NCBI GenBank assembly: GCA_020543525.1
Contig: JAHYIO010000028.1
Span: 1,488,001-1,552,000, forward strand
Source of the DNA: Coriolopsis trogii
Taxonomy: Eukaryota > Basidiomycota > Agaricomycetes > Polyporales > Polyporaceae
Direction of reading: 5' to 3'
DNA: 64,000 nt
Positions 33,295 through 50,602 of this stretch are shown here, one piece after another; the first letter of the stretch is position 1, and each line of letters starts with the position of its first letter. The translations under genes and the position numbers were made by a program. Under the pieces are notes generated by a model. That model searched no databases and had not been told where the DNA came from. It worked only from the letters and a program-made list of their open reading frames with translations.

Positions 33295-35815
33295 CTATGA
33301 AGATGCAATACATACGCAACTAGATTCCGTCGTCAACGCCAGTCTGGGAGGAAGCTCCGCGCTTTGGATCCCAGTGTCAGTAATGGCCTGCTTGACCACA
33401 GCGAGAAATTCTCTCCAGACTTTCGCCGGTTCATCAACCTCCTCAGGTAGAGGCGGCGGCGTCACTTCGCCCTTCAGGTGAGCCTTCATGCCAGAAAAAT
33501 GCCAGCGCAGTGCCAGCGTGCATTCTACCTCTCCCCAGCACTCTGTCGGGGGAATGCCATACCATTTGCCCAATAGAAGGCCGATCTTGCTGTCGCGGCA
33601 CGCTCGCATGCCGCCCCGGTGCCATATTTCGAACGGTTCCGGCAAGGGATCCAGCCGTCGTCCATCCTTCACGCAGCAGAGGACCCAAACCAATATCCAG
33701 AACATCGCTTCGAGATCGTGCCTGTACAGATGTTGCACCTCGCCACGGAGTGCTTCCTCGCTGAGCAGATCGATGGCCATGAAAGGCACCGTGCCAGTGG
33801 GTTCAGGACCGGCATGCGTCTTGAGATTCGTAGCATCGATAGCAAGGTCCCAGTCGTTGAGCACCCCGTATATGACTCCGTCGCGGACCCGATACATCAG
33901 GTTGTTCAGACTTGGATCCTGGTGATGAATGCCGTGGCACCAATTCAGGTAATGAACTGTTCGAGCGGTCACTAATCTGACGTCAAGCAGGGCGCAACGT
34001 GAAACGTACCCTCCGCGCACTGGAACCAGGCGTCGATAAACTGCAATCCAATCAGACGCTTCACGGGCTCCAGATAATCTGTCGTAATCAAGCGAAGAAC
34101 ACGGGAGGCCTCGACTCCCTCCTCGTCCTGCCCTCGAATCCGGGGCTTGCGAAGCGGGATGCCGAGCTTGACACGGATATTGCGCGTATTGTGCTGGACG
34201 TACTCCTTCGCCGCAACAACGATCGGCATATGGTCTCTGATCTTCGGGTCGCCGTTGGCGAGCTCAAGAGCGCGAGTGATTATCTTCGCTTCCGAGCACC
34301 GGGTATTGTCTGTCCACGCGAACTTGGTGACCAAGGGCTTCTTGTACGCATGATGAGCAGCGTCCAGGGTGCTGCATTCAGAAGTGACGACCCAGGTACC
34401 GTTGCCCTTGAGTTCTAGGACCCGATGCACGGGCGCTACCGTGTTCACCATCACACGATGCGCAGGCTCGGAATCACCGACGACTTCCTGAGGTTTAGGG
34501 TTGAAGCGTGCTTCACCATATCTGAGGGCTTCGATACAGCCTATGTCGAATTCACGAACAAATCCCCAGTCCTCGAAATCGAACCGCTGGAATGCGAAGA
34601 GAGGGGCGAGAAAACGTGGGAGGTCTGTGAGGAAATCGAGGCCAGTAGTTTGGATGGCCCCGTCGTGGTCGTACCACCATAGGTGCAGGATAGAGTCTAG
34701 AATCCGCCTCCATGAATCACTTGTGTGCACAAAAAGCTGCTACACGCACCGATGACCACCACACCGATGGCGTGCGAGATGGCAGGGGCGCGAGACAGCA
34801 TCTGAGCACCGTGAATCGCTGTCTGTACCGCCGGGGGCAGCCTGTCCTCGAACACGTCACTCGTGGACGACTCACCCGTTGAGGCGGAGTCAGAGAACTT
34901 TTCCCTCACATGACCAGAGCGTCGCAGCTCCCGAAGATGTCTTGTGGCTGGAAGAGAAGACTGAATGCGGTACGCGAAAGACGGAAAGTTCGAGACGGAA
35001 ACTCACCAGCAAGGGTGACTGCAGGTCCTCTGCTCATATGCTCGGCGGAAGGATATCGGACTGCGGTTTTCTTAATTTCGCGGGTTGTAGTTTCCTGGTG
35101 GATGCCCATCGTCCCGTATTCGGTATGCAGACTCGTTGCGTACTGCCGCCCTTCAGAAAAGTCCAGTTTCACCCTATCGAGCCTGAACTCCCAAGGGCAG
35201 AGAACTTTGTGCCAGCTCAAGCTCTCTCTGCGGAGGTCGTTCCATAGCAGCATTCAGAAACTCCTCACGACCCTTTTCGATCCCGAAAGTCCGCATGAGG
35301 GTGTCCAAGGAAGACGAAACAATATCGGGCTTTCGTGTTGTGCGAAAGCCTGCTTCACTCGCATGCTCGGCGTTCCGGCCGAAATGAAGGTTGATCTCGC
35401 GGTCGATGCCGCGATAGTTGTGACCTGCGACCTCGACGTCTTTCAATCTATCGAGCGCCTCGTTAACGGTTGCGACAAATGGGGCATAGCGGTCCTGTTC
35501 GACGTCGACCTCGCTGCAGCTACATTGCAGATTGAGAGTTAGTTCGACTGTTCAACAAGCCCAAGTGACGCACTATTCGTTCAGTAGTTCCTGGAAACCC
35601 GCATCGTTGCAAATGCTCAGCATCTCTGTAAGAGTTGCTTCCATCCGTGCTGCCGGGTCCAACTCTATCGCGTCATCTACTTTTTCGAGACAGACATGAG
35701 GAACTGGTCGAAGGTGCACGTTCCATGCTTCTCGATGTCGTTTAGGACCCAATCTATGCCGGGAAATGGAAGCCTGTTCAACGCTTGTAGTGATGCCACA
35801 CGGCGTACCTAGCAT
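33295..35815 (-). CDS. FunK1-type protein kinase
   Basis: Fungal-specific kinase-like family, strongly expanded in mushrooms; cellular roles are largely unknown. Diagnostic motifs: DSILHLWWYDHDGAIQT, HYLNWCHGIHHQDPSLNNLM (catalytic loop with Asp), VLNDWDLA (DFG-equivalent), TGTVPFMAIDLL and YRHDLEAMFWILVWV. Upstream exons include LLNEYCSEVDVEQDRYAPF, joined in phase across 35567-35530, then GHNYRGIDREINLHF and VLCPWEFRLDRVKL. One join near 35270-35220 needs a very short intron (about 43 bases) to keep frame. The start is uncertain: ATG 35815 is the first in the open frame (MLGTPCGITTS). The gene looks intact otherwise; length about 690 residues is normal. Confidence 0.82.
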
Positions 35816-36265
35816 CGTGGATGAGAGGTGGTGGAGTACTTGATCTTGTATGTTACATGTACGGTCCGACGTCACCACGTAGGTTCGGAGCAAGCCCCTC
35901 AGTGTGCTAGGAGCTATTGGAAGTCCGATCAATCCACACTTGTATCGGAGCTGGTAATACAGCGGAGGCCATCAATCGGGTGCCATCGGTCCTTAAAACC
36001 TGTGGCTAATAGCCTAAAATCTCAGCCCCAGATCCGTTTGGCTACACCGCGTCTCGCCAAACTCAAAGCAGGGTCGTTCACACAACGCAACCCAATTTCA
36101 TCCTTCCTCGTACATAAGGTGCACCTCTGCTCTCCGCATGAATCACCAAAAGGTCGGCAAACCCGACTATAAGCGCGAAAGCATAATTGCATCTATTCGT
36201 CTAGACGGCGTAACAAACATGAGAGCAAAGCCAAGACATCATCCATCCCGGACCCAAGTCCCCTC
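35816..36265. other. Intergenic region
   Basis: 450 bases between the FunK1 start and the stop of hydrophobin B (both minus). It may include an upstream FunK1 exon, since the first-exon frame stays open to 35932. No other feature was seen. Confidence 0.4.
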
Positions 36266-36714
36266 CTAGAGGGAGACCGGCAGACAGCCAATCGAGATGA
36301 GGCCGCCCTACATGATACATGCATTTAGTGAGTCGTTGATGCCTAATGGCAGAATTTGGTTCACTCACAACGTTGTTGTTCTGGCAGCACACTGCCTCAG
36401 TATGACAAGCACTTCCGCTGCCTACCCCCACAGCGGAAATAGGAGAACACCCTAGACCGAGCTTGGCAGTCGTGTCCTGCAGGACGACACCGAGGAGGGA
36501 GAGCAGTGCGGAGCCCATAGCAGAGTTTGCCTAAGTGTGGATGTTACGCTCGTCAACATGTGTGTAGGAAGACAATAGAACGGAAAAGAGGCGTGAAGAT
36601 ACTCACGCTCTCCAGACTGTTGCAGCACTGAACGGGGCCAGTGGAACAATCGCCAGTGGCGGCCGCAAGAACAGCGAAGGCCAGAGTAGAAACAGCGACG
36701 AGACGGGCGAACAT
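36266..36714 (-). CDS. Class I hydrophobin (copy B)
   Basis: Exons 36714-36607, 36530-36369 and 36307-36266 give a 103-residue secreted protein with signal peptide MFARLVAVSTLAFAVLAAAT and the eight-cysteine hydrophobin pattern (GDCSTGPVQCCNS, GLGCSPIS, SACHTEAVCCQNNN, GLISIGCLPVSL). Length and both intron positions and phases match hydrophobin A at 10.7 kb exactly. Most differences are conservative, with extra cysteine-neighbour changes such as Ala to His in SACH. It is expected to coat aerial hyphae or fruiting structures; stage of expression cannot be told from sequence. Confidence 0.93.
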
Positions 36715-37273
36715 GATGAGTAGAAGTCGAAGAGTCTAGGGAGCTGCAGTTGGATAGCTGGAGATTGGATGGCGGTCGGGGACTGCTGCTGTCTGGATTC
36801 TCAGATAGGGGGTTTTATATCTGTAGAAAAGCCTATGCGGTGACTTGTCTCTCTTCGCGTGTAGCATGTGACATGGCGCGGGGTTGGTAATTGAAGTGAA
36901 TCATTACGGACTGTGAAAGGAGATGATGAGAGCGACACGTTGTCGCTAGATTGTTAATTACTACTACGGGACGGGACGCTCGTCGGTTGTTAGTGCTTGA
37001 CCCTGAAACGGAGAACGTACTCGGAATCTTGCGTTGAGTTGAGAGTCACGGTCTGTTCCATGACTTTGTTGACGACAACGACCCAATCATAAACAACCGA
37101 CGGCGAGCGTTGGGTGACATAGAGGTCGACAGAGCGAATTTGCGCCACTCATACATTGTTCAAGGTAATTAACAAGAGACATATAATGGTCACAGCTTCA
37201 GTACGAACGTCAGGCAGACAAAAGAAAGAATACTAGTCTTACTCTACATACGTGACGCACGGAGACCGACAAT
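36715..37273. other. Intergenic: hydrophobin B promoter
   Basis: 560 bases between the AROM stop and the hydrophobin B start, both minus. TATATC-type AT-rich sequence near 36816-36822 lies about 100 bases upstream of the hydrophobin ATG and could be its TATA region. No gene recognised. Confidence 0.4.
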
Positions 37274-42417
<5,144 letters not shown>

Positions 42418-43005
42418 TCTGGTAAGTGGGAAGATGCTCGTCGGCGTCTTTGAGATTCTGCGATTTTATGGTCAGCTCGTGTGCATTCCCGCGTGCGTAC
42501 CGGACCAGATATGTGGCACACACGTTTGAGCTATGTATTGGGGCCTGATACCATCGACTTGCCCAGCTGAGACCACTGCTCGTTTTGCCGCCTCGTACGA
42601 TTGTACAGCCCTGACACTTCTTCGGACTTCAGATCTGGCAGATAGACAGAGCATAACATACTGGCAGATTGGCACGAAGCTGACTTGCACGGAGACAGAT
42701 GAGGATGAAGCAACGATGAAGTAAACGGCGACCCAACGCGAATCGACAAAAGGCGTCTGAGACAACTTTTCTCTTGACTCGATCCCGAGAATGTCGGAAA
42801 TGATGGCGCCTAGATCAAAATAGTTACGTGATCACATACTGAACGCCAACAACTTCACGGTGCTTTCATTTGTTCACTACAAGCTTGTCTGCGGTACAGA
42901 ATAGTGCCATATACTTCCATAACAATGTGGTCGTGGAATAAACATGTCGGAAAAAGTTCCAGTACAGCGCATCCAGCTAGCAACAATCGGACCCTTCAAC
43001 GAGGA
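42418..43005. other. AROM promoter region
   Basis: 590 bases between the stop of the DUF5695-type gene and the AROM start, both minus. No gene was recognised. A TGACTC half-site (42775-42780) resembles part of a Gcn4/Cpc1 amino-acid control element, but a single half-site is weak evidence. Confidence 0.4.
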
Positions 43006-46000
43006 CTACAAACTCAGCGTAACGGAGGCTACCCCACCACTGAATGGAATCACATATGCACCAGCATCTAGAGCAACGTTCGTGTTCGGCTTCAGCACCC
43101 CAATCCCATTGTTTACGGTGTTTTGCACCACCAAACGCGCAGCAGGGGCGCTCGCCGCTCCTGAAATACCTCCTGCCGCCGAGGTGATCGCGAGGGTGAC
43201 GGTGCGCTTCGCGGGATCGAAGTCAACCTCCGAGAATGCGCCCGCGTCTAGGATGAGCCATGCGCCCAGGGGGGCAACAAAGACTCGCCGGCGCACCGAG
43301 TCCCGAGTCTGGACCTTGACGGTCGGAGATGTCGTGGCGACGTTCCCGCCAAATGCCTGCCAGCCAAAGTCCGGGTGTTGGATGATATACGTGCCCATCT
43401 CGAGCGCGTGCCCGACAAAGTTCGGGCCATAGTCCCCAGAGTAGCCGTCCCATTTGAGAGTGTTGGCGAAGGAGTGGAAGGATGCAGCTGCGAATCCGCC
43501 CTGGTCTACGTTCGAAAGCGGACCGCTGAGCCCGGCAAACCCGACACGAAGCAGGTAGTAGTCTGTGGGCGTCGCGCGGAACTGAGATACGAGGGGAATC
43601 GCATTGAGGCCGCTGCCATAGTGGTGGATCTGACGTTCGATGCGTTGGAGCTTCCCGCCATAGACATTGTCCCTAAGCCATGCTCTAAGTCAAATGACGG
43701 AGGTACATTACGAGACAAATGAAACCCACCAATAGCGACGCGCGTTACCGTTATAGCCCCAATGTGGTACAGTTGGCTGGTATGCGAGTATAGAGTTGAG
43801 GGCGTTGGTCGCAGTCACAGTGTCGTTGAAGTACGTCGCCCATGTGAAGACACCTTCTTGACCAGTCGAGTCCCAGGCCATCTCGGAGCCAAAGCTGCAA
43901 TGCGTGGGCGAGTGGTGAGCCACACATCATATTGAAGACCGTTCAGACAAAACCACGTACGGGAAGCGCTCTCGAGCCCAAGCCGTCTCTCGAGTCTTCA
44001 TCCGGCTCTCGACAAGGGTGGCGTTCGAAGCAAGACCCTCCCTCTTCAAGTCTTCCAGTAGGAAGCGGATCACAGTCTCTTCCATAAGGCCATCATTAGC
44101 ATATCCAACGCGCCCGTTCGTCATGGTCGAGACAGTCATGACTGCCTGGCCGAGGTACCACTGCCAAGTCTGCGAGACAAGGGCCGGATAGTTGCGCGCC
44201 ACGCGATACATGGACCAGTACGCTGCAATGACGTGGACGTAGTCGTACGCTCGGTCCGTCGCGTAGGACGCTGCCTGGTTCCACGACCACCATACTCCCC
44301 AGTCGATATTGTTAGGGTACTTATAGTTCGGCACGAGTTCAGGTTGGTAGAAATACACAGACTGCCCAAGGTGTTGAGAACACGATCAATCCTCGTCACT
44401 GCGCCATAGAAGGCTTACCTTCTTAACGGTACCTATCGAGATGTTTGAGCACAGCGAATATACGAACAATCCATGGCTATACGGTACTCACCGTTCAAGT
44501 TCTGGATAGACCCCCATAGAGTCGTGTTCACGAACTGCTCCATCTTGGCGACTTCCTGTGCGCTAGGCTGCACAAACTGCTTCAGCGAAGCCGCGAGCCA
44601 ATTTCCGGCGCCCGCCTCGTCACTTAGGCCAGGAATCCACGCACGCGGGTCGTTCCTCACGATAGCATTCACCTCACGATCGAAGCTGATGACGGACGGT
44701 GATCGATGGAAGGGGTCCGAGGGGTCGTCGAACCAGGACTCCGTCGTGAGGAAGTTTCCCAGGTCCGCAACGACCTGTGCAGCCGCCTTCGTCACGTAGT
44801 AGTGAACGGTCTGAACCGTGCCGTCGACATAGGTAATGGTGAGGCGAGAGCGACCCCAGGTACGGGGAGTGATCGTGTAGCCTGCCCAGCTCGATGATGT
44901 CGCGTCCTTGTTGGTCGCCCATGAGAGCGCTCCGTTGGGGCTTACCGCAAGGGACTGGACTGCGGAAGGATAGCTGAGGAACAGCTTGCCCTGCTGATCA
45001 GAGGGAAGGATGTATCCAGGGATTCCAACTGCCACAGGGCGTTTAGCCGTCTGGAGGGCACTCTCGATGCCTCGGATGGAGGGAGCGAGAACGAAGCCCA
45101 AACCGTACGTCCTGGTCTCGCCAGCCTGCAAGACCGCTGAAGTTGGGGCGTTCCAGGAAGTGACGTTCTTCCATTCGTTCTGGACGTATGCGAGCGTGTG
45201 GAACTGCCACTCGTACAGACCCTCAAACGTCTGTGATTGGTATCCGAGTGACTGAGATGTGCTCTCCGGGAGGAAGCGCCACCCCTCGAGTGGGGATTTG
45301 CCCACGGGTACGACGACAAGCGGAGGCAGGGTGCCAAGGAGGGGTGTCACTTGCACGTAGCCAGCGTCTTGTCCGATGTAAGGATCGAAAAGACTACAGA
45401 GCTCGTTCGTTTGTTCGGCGCTCCGACCTGTGAAGATCTATCATGTTTCCAGAATTAGACAAAGGTGTGATAACCTCGTTATGGAATAGGTCCGCGTACG
45501 TTGTTGAACTCCAAAGGTGCGCCCAGAGATCCTATTTCGACAGCTTGAGTTTGTGAGTTTGTGACGTCAAAGAGAAGCTGGAGCTGCCCGTTCTCGACTA
45601 CCCATCGTCGAGTGATGTTTAGGAGGGAGCCTGTAGGAAGGGTAGGCGACAAATCTGCAGCCGCGAGCGTGGACCCAGACGCTGCGAGCGGCAAGACATT
45701 CTTGCGTTGAGCAGCCGAATCGCCGCTCGCCCACGAAGACGAGCCGACCACCCTAGCACGGAACGTGATGTCGCCGAGATGGTAGTTACCGTTCGATTGC
45801 CGCTGGGCCATGACGTCTTCCGGAATGAAGTCGAACCCAGAGGAGTTGCCTTTGGTTTTCAGCGAGTAGAGGGTCTGGGAGTCCTTGACCAGCTGGACGC
45901 TGAAGGACGACGTGTTGAAGGTGAGGAAGCCATCCTGCAAACCCAAAGTGCCAGATTGCGCCAGCACGCAGGTGTGGACGAGCGACAGAGCAAGGTACGC

Positions 46001-46021
46001 AGTAGCGGAAAATACGCGCAT
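43006..46021 (-). CDS. Secreted DUF5695-type protein, possible six-hairpin glycosidase
   Basis: Large secreted protein of about 870 residues. ATG 46021 begins MRVFSATAYLALSLVHTCVL, a signal peptide, followed by QSGTLGLQDGFLTFNTSSF. Exons continue with GLYEWQFHTLAYVQNEWKNV, ETRTYGLGFVLAPSIRGIES, DWGVWWSWNQAASYATDRAY, GYANDGLMEETVIRFLLEDL, MAWDSTGQEGVFTWATYFND, PHWGYNGNARRYW, ERQIHHYGSGLNAIPLV, YSGDYGPNFVGHALEMGTYI and RRRVFVAPLGAWLILDAG. Repeated aromatic helices suggest an (alpha/alpha)6 barrel flanked by beta domains. I recall these motifs from fungal proteins annotated DUF5695; enzyme activity is not established by sequence. Intron positions are near 45480-45437, 44400-44350, 43965-43890 and 43733-43665. 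Confidence 0.7.
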
Positions 46022-47245
46022 GGCTGCCTGTACCGTAGGCGGCCCAGCACATCAGGTATATATAGGCGTCGACCTCAAATGACGTTGTTCTTCAAGTACA
46101 GATCCACATGGTAGAGAAGACCCTCTCAGTGGATTCGCCGACAGAGATGCGAAGCCAGATCCTACATTCGGTCCGTCAACGAGCGCAGCAATGGGTCCAT
46201 AACCTACAAACGAGTGAGTGATCCAATGTGACTGAATGTGGAAGTTCAAGAATACGACGCACCATACGTCCGTGAGTCAAGTGTGCAACTTGAAGTGGCC
46301 AGAGTAGCGACTTCATTGACTATGATCCTCAGCAAGCAACCTCGTCAGCTGCCAGCATCATGCTGTCGCCAGGAACGTTGGGCGGACCGTGATGGGGTTC
46401 TCCCGGGCAGTACGACGGTCCGCCTATCTAGCTCGCGGGGTGCGCTCCCGGCGCGGACTTCGAGAAGATGATTGAATTCGAATAGGGATTCGAAGCCTGA
46501 GATCATCTCGGCAGTGATCCGTAGAGTCAGGTTACAGCCTGAAACATTCAGCAGCGAGTGTGCCATTTCAGTCCATTATTCCATAACCAGAGATTGGAAG
46601 ACAAGCTCGAGGTAGAGTCATACATGGTGGCGGTGGTGAAAGTGGTTCGGTACCAACATGTGGCCATGATTTGCGCGCCAGAGACTCGGTCTAGCGCCCA
46701 CTTGGACAACAGCTCCTTCGGAAAAGCACTACATACATACTTACCATGATAGCAAGGTGTTTCGCCAAGCACGTATCATGCGCAGAAACGTTGCCAACAA
46801 CCGAGATGCGAACAGTGTGCTTCTATTGCAGCCCAATCGACGGGCGCGAAGCTATCTACGGTTACACGGAAACGAATCAACACGCGATGAGATATGCAAG
46901 AAACCTAGGAATGTGAGAAGCTCTGAGGGACTAATGGCAGAAGCAGATAGCTAACGTAAAGTGATATATATGTGAGGAGCTCTAGAACTACAAGCCACCG
47001 ATATCAAGTGCCTGCGAATGTAAGTATCCATTGAATATGCTGTGAGGAGAAATGTGCGGGTATGCGCGATGCAAGATAAATATACGTGTCCATGAAGATG
47101 CAGAGGCAAATGAACCGATACAATGAAAATGGAGCGGAACCCGGGAAATGATGGATGAGACGGGGGCGTAAGTGTCCGTGTGCGAGAAAGTGGGTAACCG
47201 AGGAGAACTTGAGGGATCGAAGCGGGGGCAAAACGTCACCCCAGC
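46022..47245. other. Intergenic region, no gene recognised
   Basis: 1.2 kb between the stop of the C2H2 gene (minus) and the start of the DUF5695-type gene (minus). Two adjoining minus-strand frames (46345-46772) are open but show no domain; I do not call them. The DUF5695-type promoter must lie at its left end. Confidence 0.4.
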
Positions 47246-48325
47246 TCAGATGTTACCGAACTGGGGGAGGTCAGGCGCTGCGTAGGAGTCGTAGCCATAC
47301 GCAGGCGCCTGTTCTTGCCCTTCGAAGAACGGCGGCGGGCTGGGCGCAAACAACGACGAAGTGGGGGAGGAAGCGCGTGTGTAGCTGAACGCCGGCCACT
47401 GCGACTGCAGATGCATGGCAGCAGCCAGGTCGAATCCCTCACAGGGAGCAGGGGGTTCGGCAATGTTCATCGTCCGGAGCAAGTAGTTCTGCATGGCCGC
47501 TTCCAGCATCGGATTGAACTGTTGACCGCGGTTGGTTAGGAGGGGGTCGATCGTCGGCCAGTAGGTAGTGTTGTCGAAGAAGTCGAGGGATGGGTGGGTG
47601 ACATGTGCGGCAGGGGCAAGGAAGACTCCGTCCGCAACGCCGCCTTCCTGTGGCGAAGAGGACCATGACGGGCCAGCGACGGGCGCGTCTGCACTGAAGA
47701 CCGGGAGAGAGTCGCCATGATGGTGGTTGGGAGAAGGCTGGGAGACAGCTACAGAGCTGAGACTATCCGATGTATTGTCCACGCGCCGCTTGGTGGCCCC
47801 GTGGTGATACTGTTTGCAGTGACGGGACAGGGATGCGGGTTGTTTGTAGTTGGCGGGGCAGGGAATGTCGTATCCATTTGCATCTTTGATAGAATATGGA
47901 CAGAATTGTCGAAGACGGAGACTTGGGCGTTGCATGTCAGCATACGCCCCGGTGACATGACACCAGAGTACTCACTGTATGGAATCATAGTGGACCCGCA
48001 TGTTGGATCGCTGCGCGAACCTCTGAGGACAACCCGGTTCAACACAAGGAACAGGACTGTGAATCCGGTTAGAGAAGCTAGAGGCTATGAGAACGTCGTC
48101 ACGCACAATTCTTTGGCACAAGCATTCTTGTGCCGACTGTCGATCTTGACCAATTCCTTGCCGCAACTGTCACAAGTTACCTGATACGAGTGGGTTCGTA
48201 AGTCGACGTTATAGTATGATAGACCAACACCTTACCAGCTCTTTGTTGGTCTTGCGACCCGTCTTGTTATAAACCTTCTCCTCGGTGGTGGAGCCGCGCT
48301 GGTTCGAGGTACGTTGGGCAGGCAT
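47246..48325 (-). CDS. Two-finger C2H2 zinc-finger protein
   Basis: ATG 48325 (MPAQRTSNQRGSTTEEKVYN) is followed by a basic GRKTNKEL, an intron (about 48234-48183), then VTCDSCGKELVKIDSRHKNA and an intron to PVPCVEPGCPQRFAQRSNMR. Splicing 48001-47938 completes finger one as C-x4-C-x12-H-x4-H, with the last His made across the junction. Finger two is CPYSIKDANGYDIPC followed by SLSRHCKQYHH. The remaining roughly 190 residues are Ser/Pro rich and end in an aromatic, acidic tail (YDSYAAPDLPQFGNI) like an activation region. Total about 300 residues. A CxxC at the N-terminus may form another zinc site. Probable transcription factor; targets unknown. Confidence 0.7.
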
Positions 48326-49230
48326 TGTGACTGAGTGGTTTGGTGGAGCCGAGTGGTTGCAGAGGGAGGCGTTGAGAGCGGGAGGGATGTTCGAGGAAGC
48401 TGGGAACTCTTCTGAGGATGTCCGGGGATGGGTTCCCAGAGCCCCGACAGGCCCCCGCTTTATAGGGAAGCATTGGGAGGGCGAAAGCCTCTCGATTGCT
48501 TGATGGATTGGCTTGGACGAGCATCGAGTGCGACGGATTGCTTACTGCCTGGTATGGCATCTTCAGCAATCAGGACCAAACAAGGGCGGGAGGCGCGTCG
48601 AGCCACTCGCCCGCGTGTCCTGCCTGCAAAGGAAAATGTCGGGTGGCTCACCTGCTTGTGTCTGTTTGCAAGTGGCTCAGGACTTTGAGGCCAGTGGCTC
48701 AGAGGCTCAGGAGAGGCGCGTCCATGTTGACCTTTGTTTGGATCGCTGCCAAAACGCCTTTGCCCTGGCAGCCAGCAAGTGGCTCGGCCGGTCGCACCTG
48801 AGACGCGTATAGTTTCTCGAGACCGGATAGGGCGACTTCGAGAGCGACGACTTCTCTATGATGCGTGATTAGCATTCGATTAGACTTTTTAGTGGACTTC
48901 TCGAGCTTCTTACCGTGTACGGTAAGAACAATTGCTGTAATTCCGGGTGGCTCAAGGTATGAGGACACCCGCCTCTCGCTATCGGCTACGCTAGTTGTTG
49001 TGGATGCAATGGGACCTACCCAACAATCTCGACGTGCAAAGTCATAACATGTGTTGAGATGGTCAGCAAGTCCATATATTCCAAAATACTAGTCGATACA
49101 GTACGAGCAGCGTGATTAGACGCGTCAATTAGCACTTCTAGCATGCCCACGATGAGTATGTGCCAGTACATCCCAGAACGAGGCCACGCACCTTCTCGTT
49201 GTATCATGTGTTGACATGCGTGCATACGAA
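48326..49230. promoter_or_regulatory. C2H2 gene promoter with repeated GTGGCTCA motif
   Basis: Between the ribose-5-phosphate isomerase stop and the C2H2 start. The octamer GTGGCTCA or close variants recur at about 48645, 48670, 48692, 48779 (GTGGCTCG) and 48948, with a reverse copy (GAGCCACT) near 48600. No gene was seen. Whether the motif is regulatory is inference from clustering. Confidence 0.4.
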
Positions 49231-50602
49231 TTACTTCGTGAACAGGCTGTCGCTCCCGTCTACCTTCTCTATGCGCCCGTCATGCCACTTGATGGTGACA
49301 CTGCCGTCTTGGTTCCCGAAGTATGCTGCCTTGGCCATGTGGCAGAAGAGACCAACCTCGACGATGCCCGTCAGCATCTTGATACGAGTGAGGAGCTGAG
49401 GAAGATGCCAAGTCAGGTATATCGGCGGGAAATCGGAGCAGGATGGAGACGTACGGTGTACGGGTCCTTCATGATTTCCTCCGGGAAAGGTGCATCGATG
49501 ATAAAGTTGCCGTTGTCGGACACAACCGGTCCAGCCTTAGCCTTTGCCATGCGAAGGGTAGCCTTGGGCGAGCCGATCAAATGCAAGTTTTGCAGGATCT
49601 TCTTGTATGCGAAGGGAACGACTTCGATAGGAATGCCCTGCTTAAACTGTTACGCGGACAGTCAACCTCTGTGTTGGCAGACGGCAGGAGGCTTTCAGGA
49701 CTCACGTTCTTGCCCAGGACGTCAGAGTTCTTGCGGTAGTCCGCAACAAGAACGAAGCTATGACCTCATCAGAATAGAGAGGATGAGTGTTTAGAGCAAG
49801 ACTCACGTATCGGCCGCTTCTGCCAGGACCTTTTCACGGAGATGGCAGCCTCCTCCACCCTTGATACAGTTCAGGTCATGATCGACTCTGGCGAATAGTT
49901 GAGCTAAGAGCAAAGGAGAAATGAATGGATACGCACTCGTCTGCACCATCTATCGTGACATCTATAACGGGGTACTGGTCCACGTCTCCCAAGAGCAGTT
50001 GCGCTTCTACAATCAACTCCTTGGATTGGAAGCCTGGGCAGTGCTGAGAGGGACTAAATGGGCGAACTGCTGCGTTTCACCTACCGGTAGGGATGAAGAC
50101 TCGATCCTTGTTCGCTTCGTGACCCTGCGCTACGATGCGCTCTACGACATAGGGGACGGTCGAACCTGAGTCATACAGACATGAGCGCTGATGATCCATG
50201 CGCTGCGAGGGAAGCCTCACCGGAGCCAATGCCAATGACCTTTGCACCACGGTTGAGCAAGGAAACGAAGTCCAGCGCGGCCGGCGTACCTTGTGTTCAG
50301 CATGAATGTGTCTGTCGACTGCGGTCCATGCGGCTAGTCGCTTTGCGCCCTCTACAGAGGAGGTTGGGGCGGGGACTGTCCACGTACGTTAGAACTCGAA
50401 TCCTAGATAGGTATCCACTTGGTGGAAGGTGCGGACCTGATGTGGGAGGAAGGGGGGTGCCTGCGACGGGCGGGAGGACCTGGCCGGCCAAGGTCGCGCG
50501 GAGAGGGGAGGGATAGACTCCGTCCGAGGGGGTGCTGGACCACGGATTGTGTATCGACGGCAGTTTTCGGGGGCGCAAGGGGCCAGACAGCATGAGCGAC
50601 AT
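49231..50602 (-). CDS. RKI1: Ribose-5-phosphate isomerase (RpiA type)
   Basis: Interconverts ribose 5-phosphate and ribulose 5-phosphate in the pentose phosphate pathway, supplying nucleotide synthesis. Exons encode GAKRLAAWTAVDRHI, then VIGIGSGSTVPYVVERIVAQ (phosphate loop), FQSKELIVEAQLLLGDVDQY, TIDGADE with the catalytic Asp region, KGGGGCHLREKVLAEAADTF, SDVLGKN, GIPIEVVPFAYKKI, SDNGNFIIDAPF and EVGLFCHMAKAAYFG, ending DSLFTK. All expected blocks are present. ATG 50602 (MSLMLSGPLRPRKLPSIHNP) adds a basic, Ser/Pro-rich leader of about 60 residues that could be a mitochondrial presequence or partly intron; the join to VPAPTSSVEGAK near 50400 is unsure. It is divergent from the Tfb5 gene 390 bases away. 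Confidence 0.92.

Noticed and set aside
42775..42780. Gcn4-like TGACTC upstream of AROM
   Set aside because: Only a half-site and over 350 bases from the start codon; expected by chance at this frequency.
46345..46772. Two adjoining minus-strand open frames
   Set aside because: No recognisable motif; considered as a broken gene but nothing in them matches a known family.
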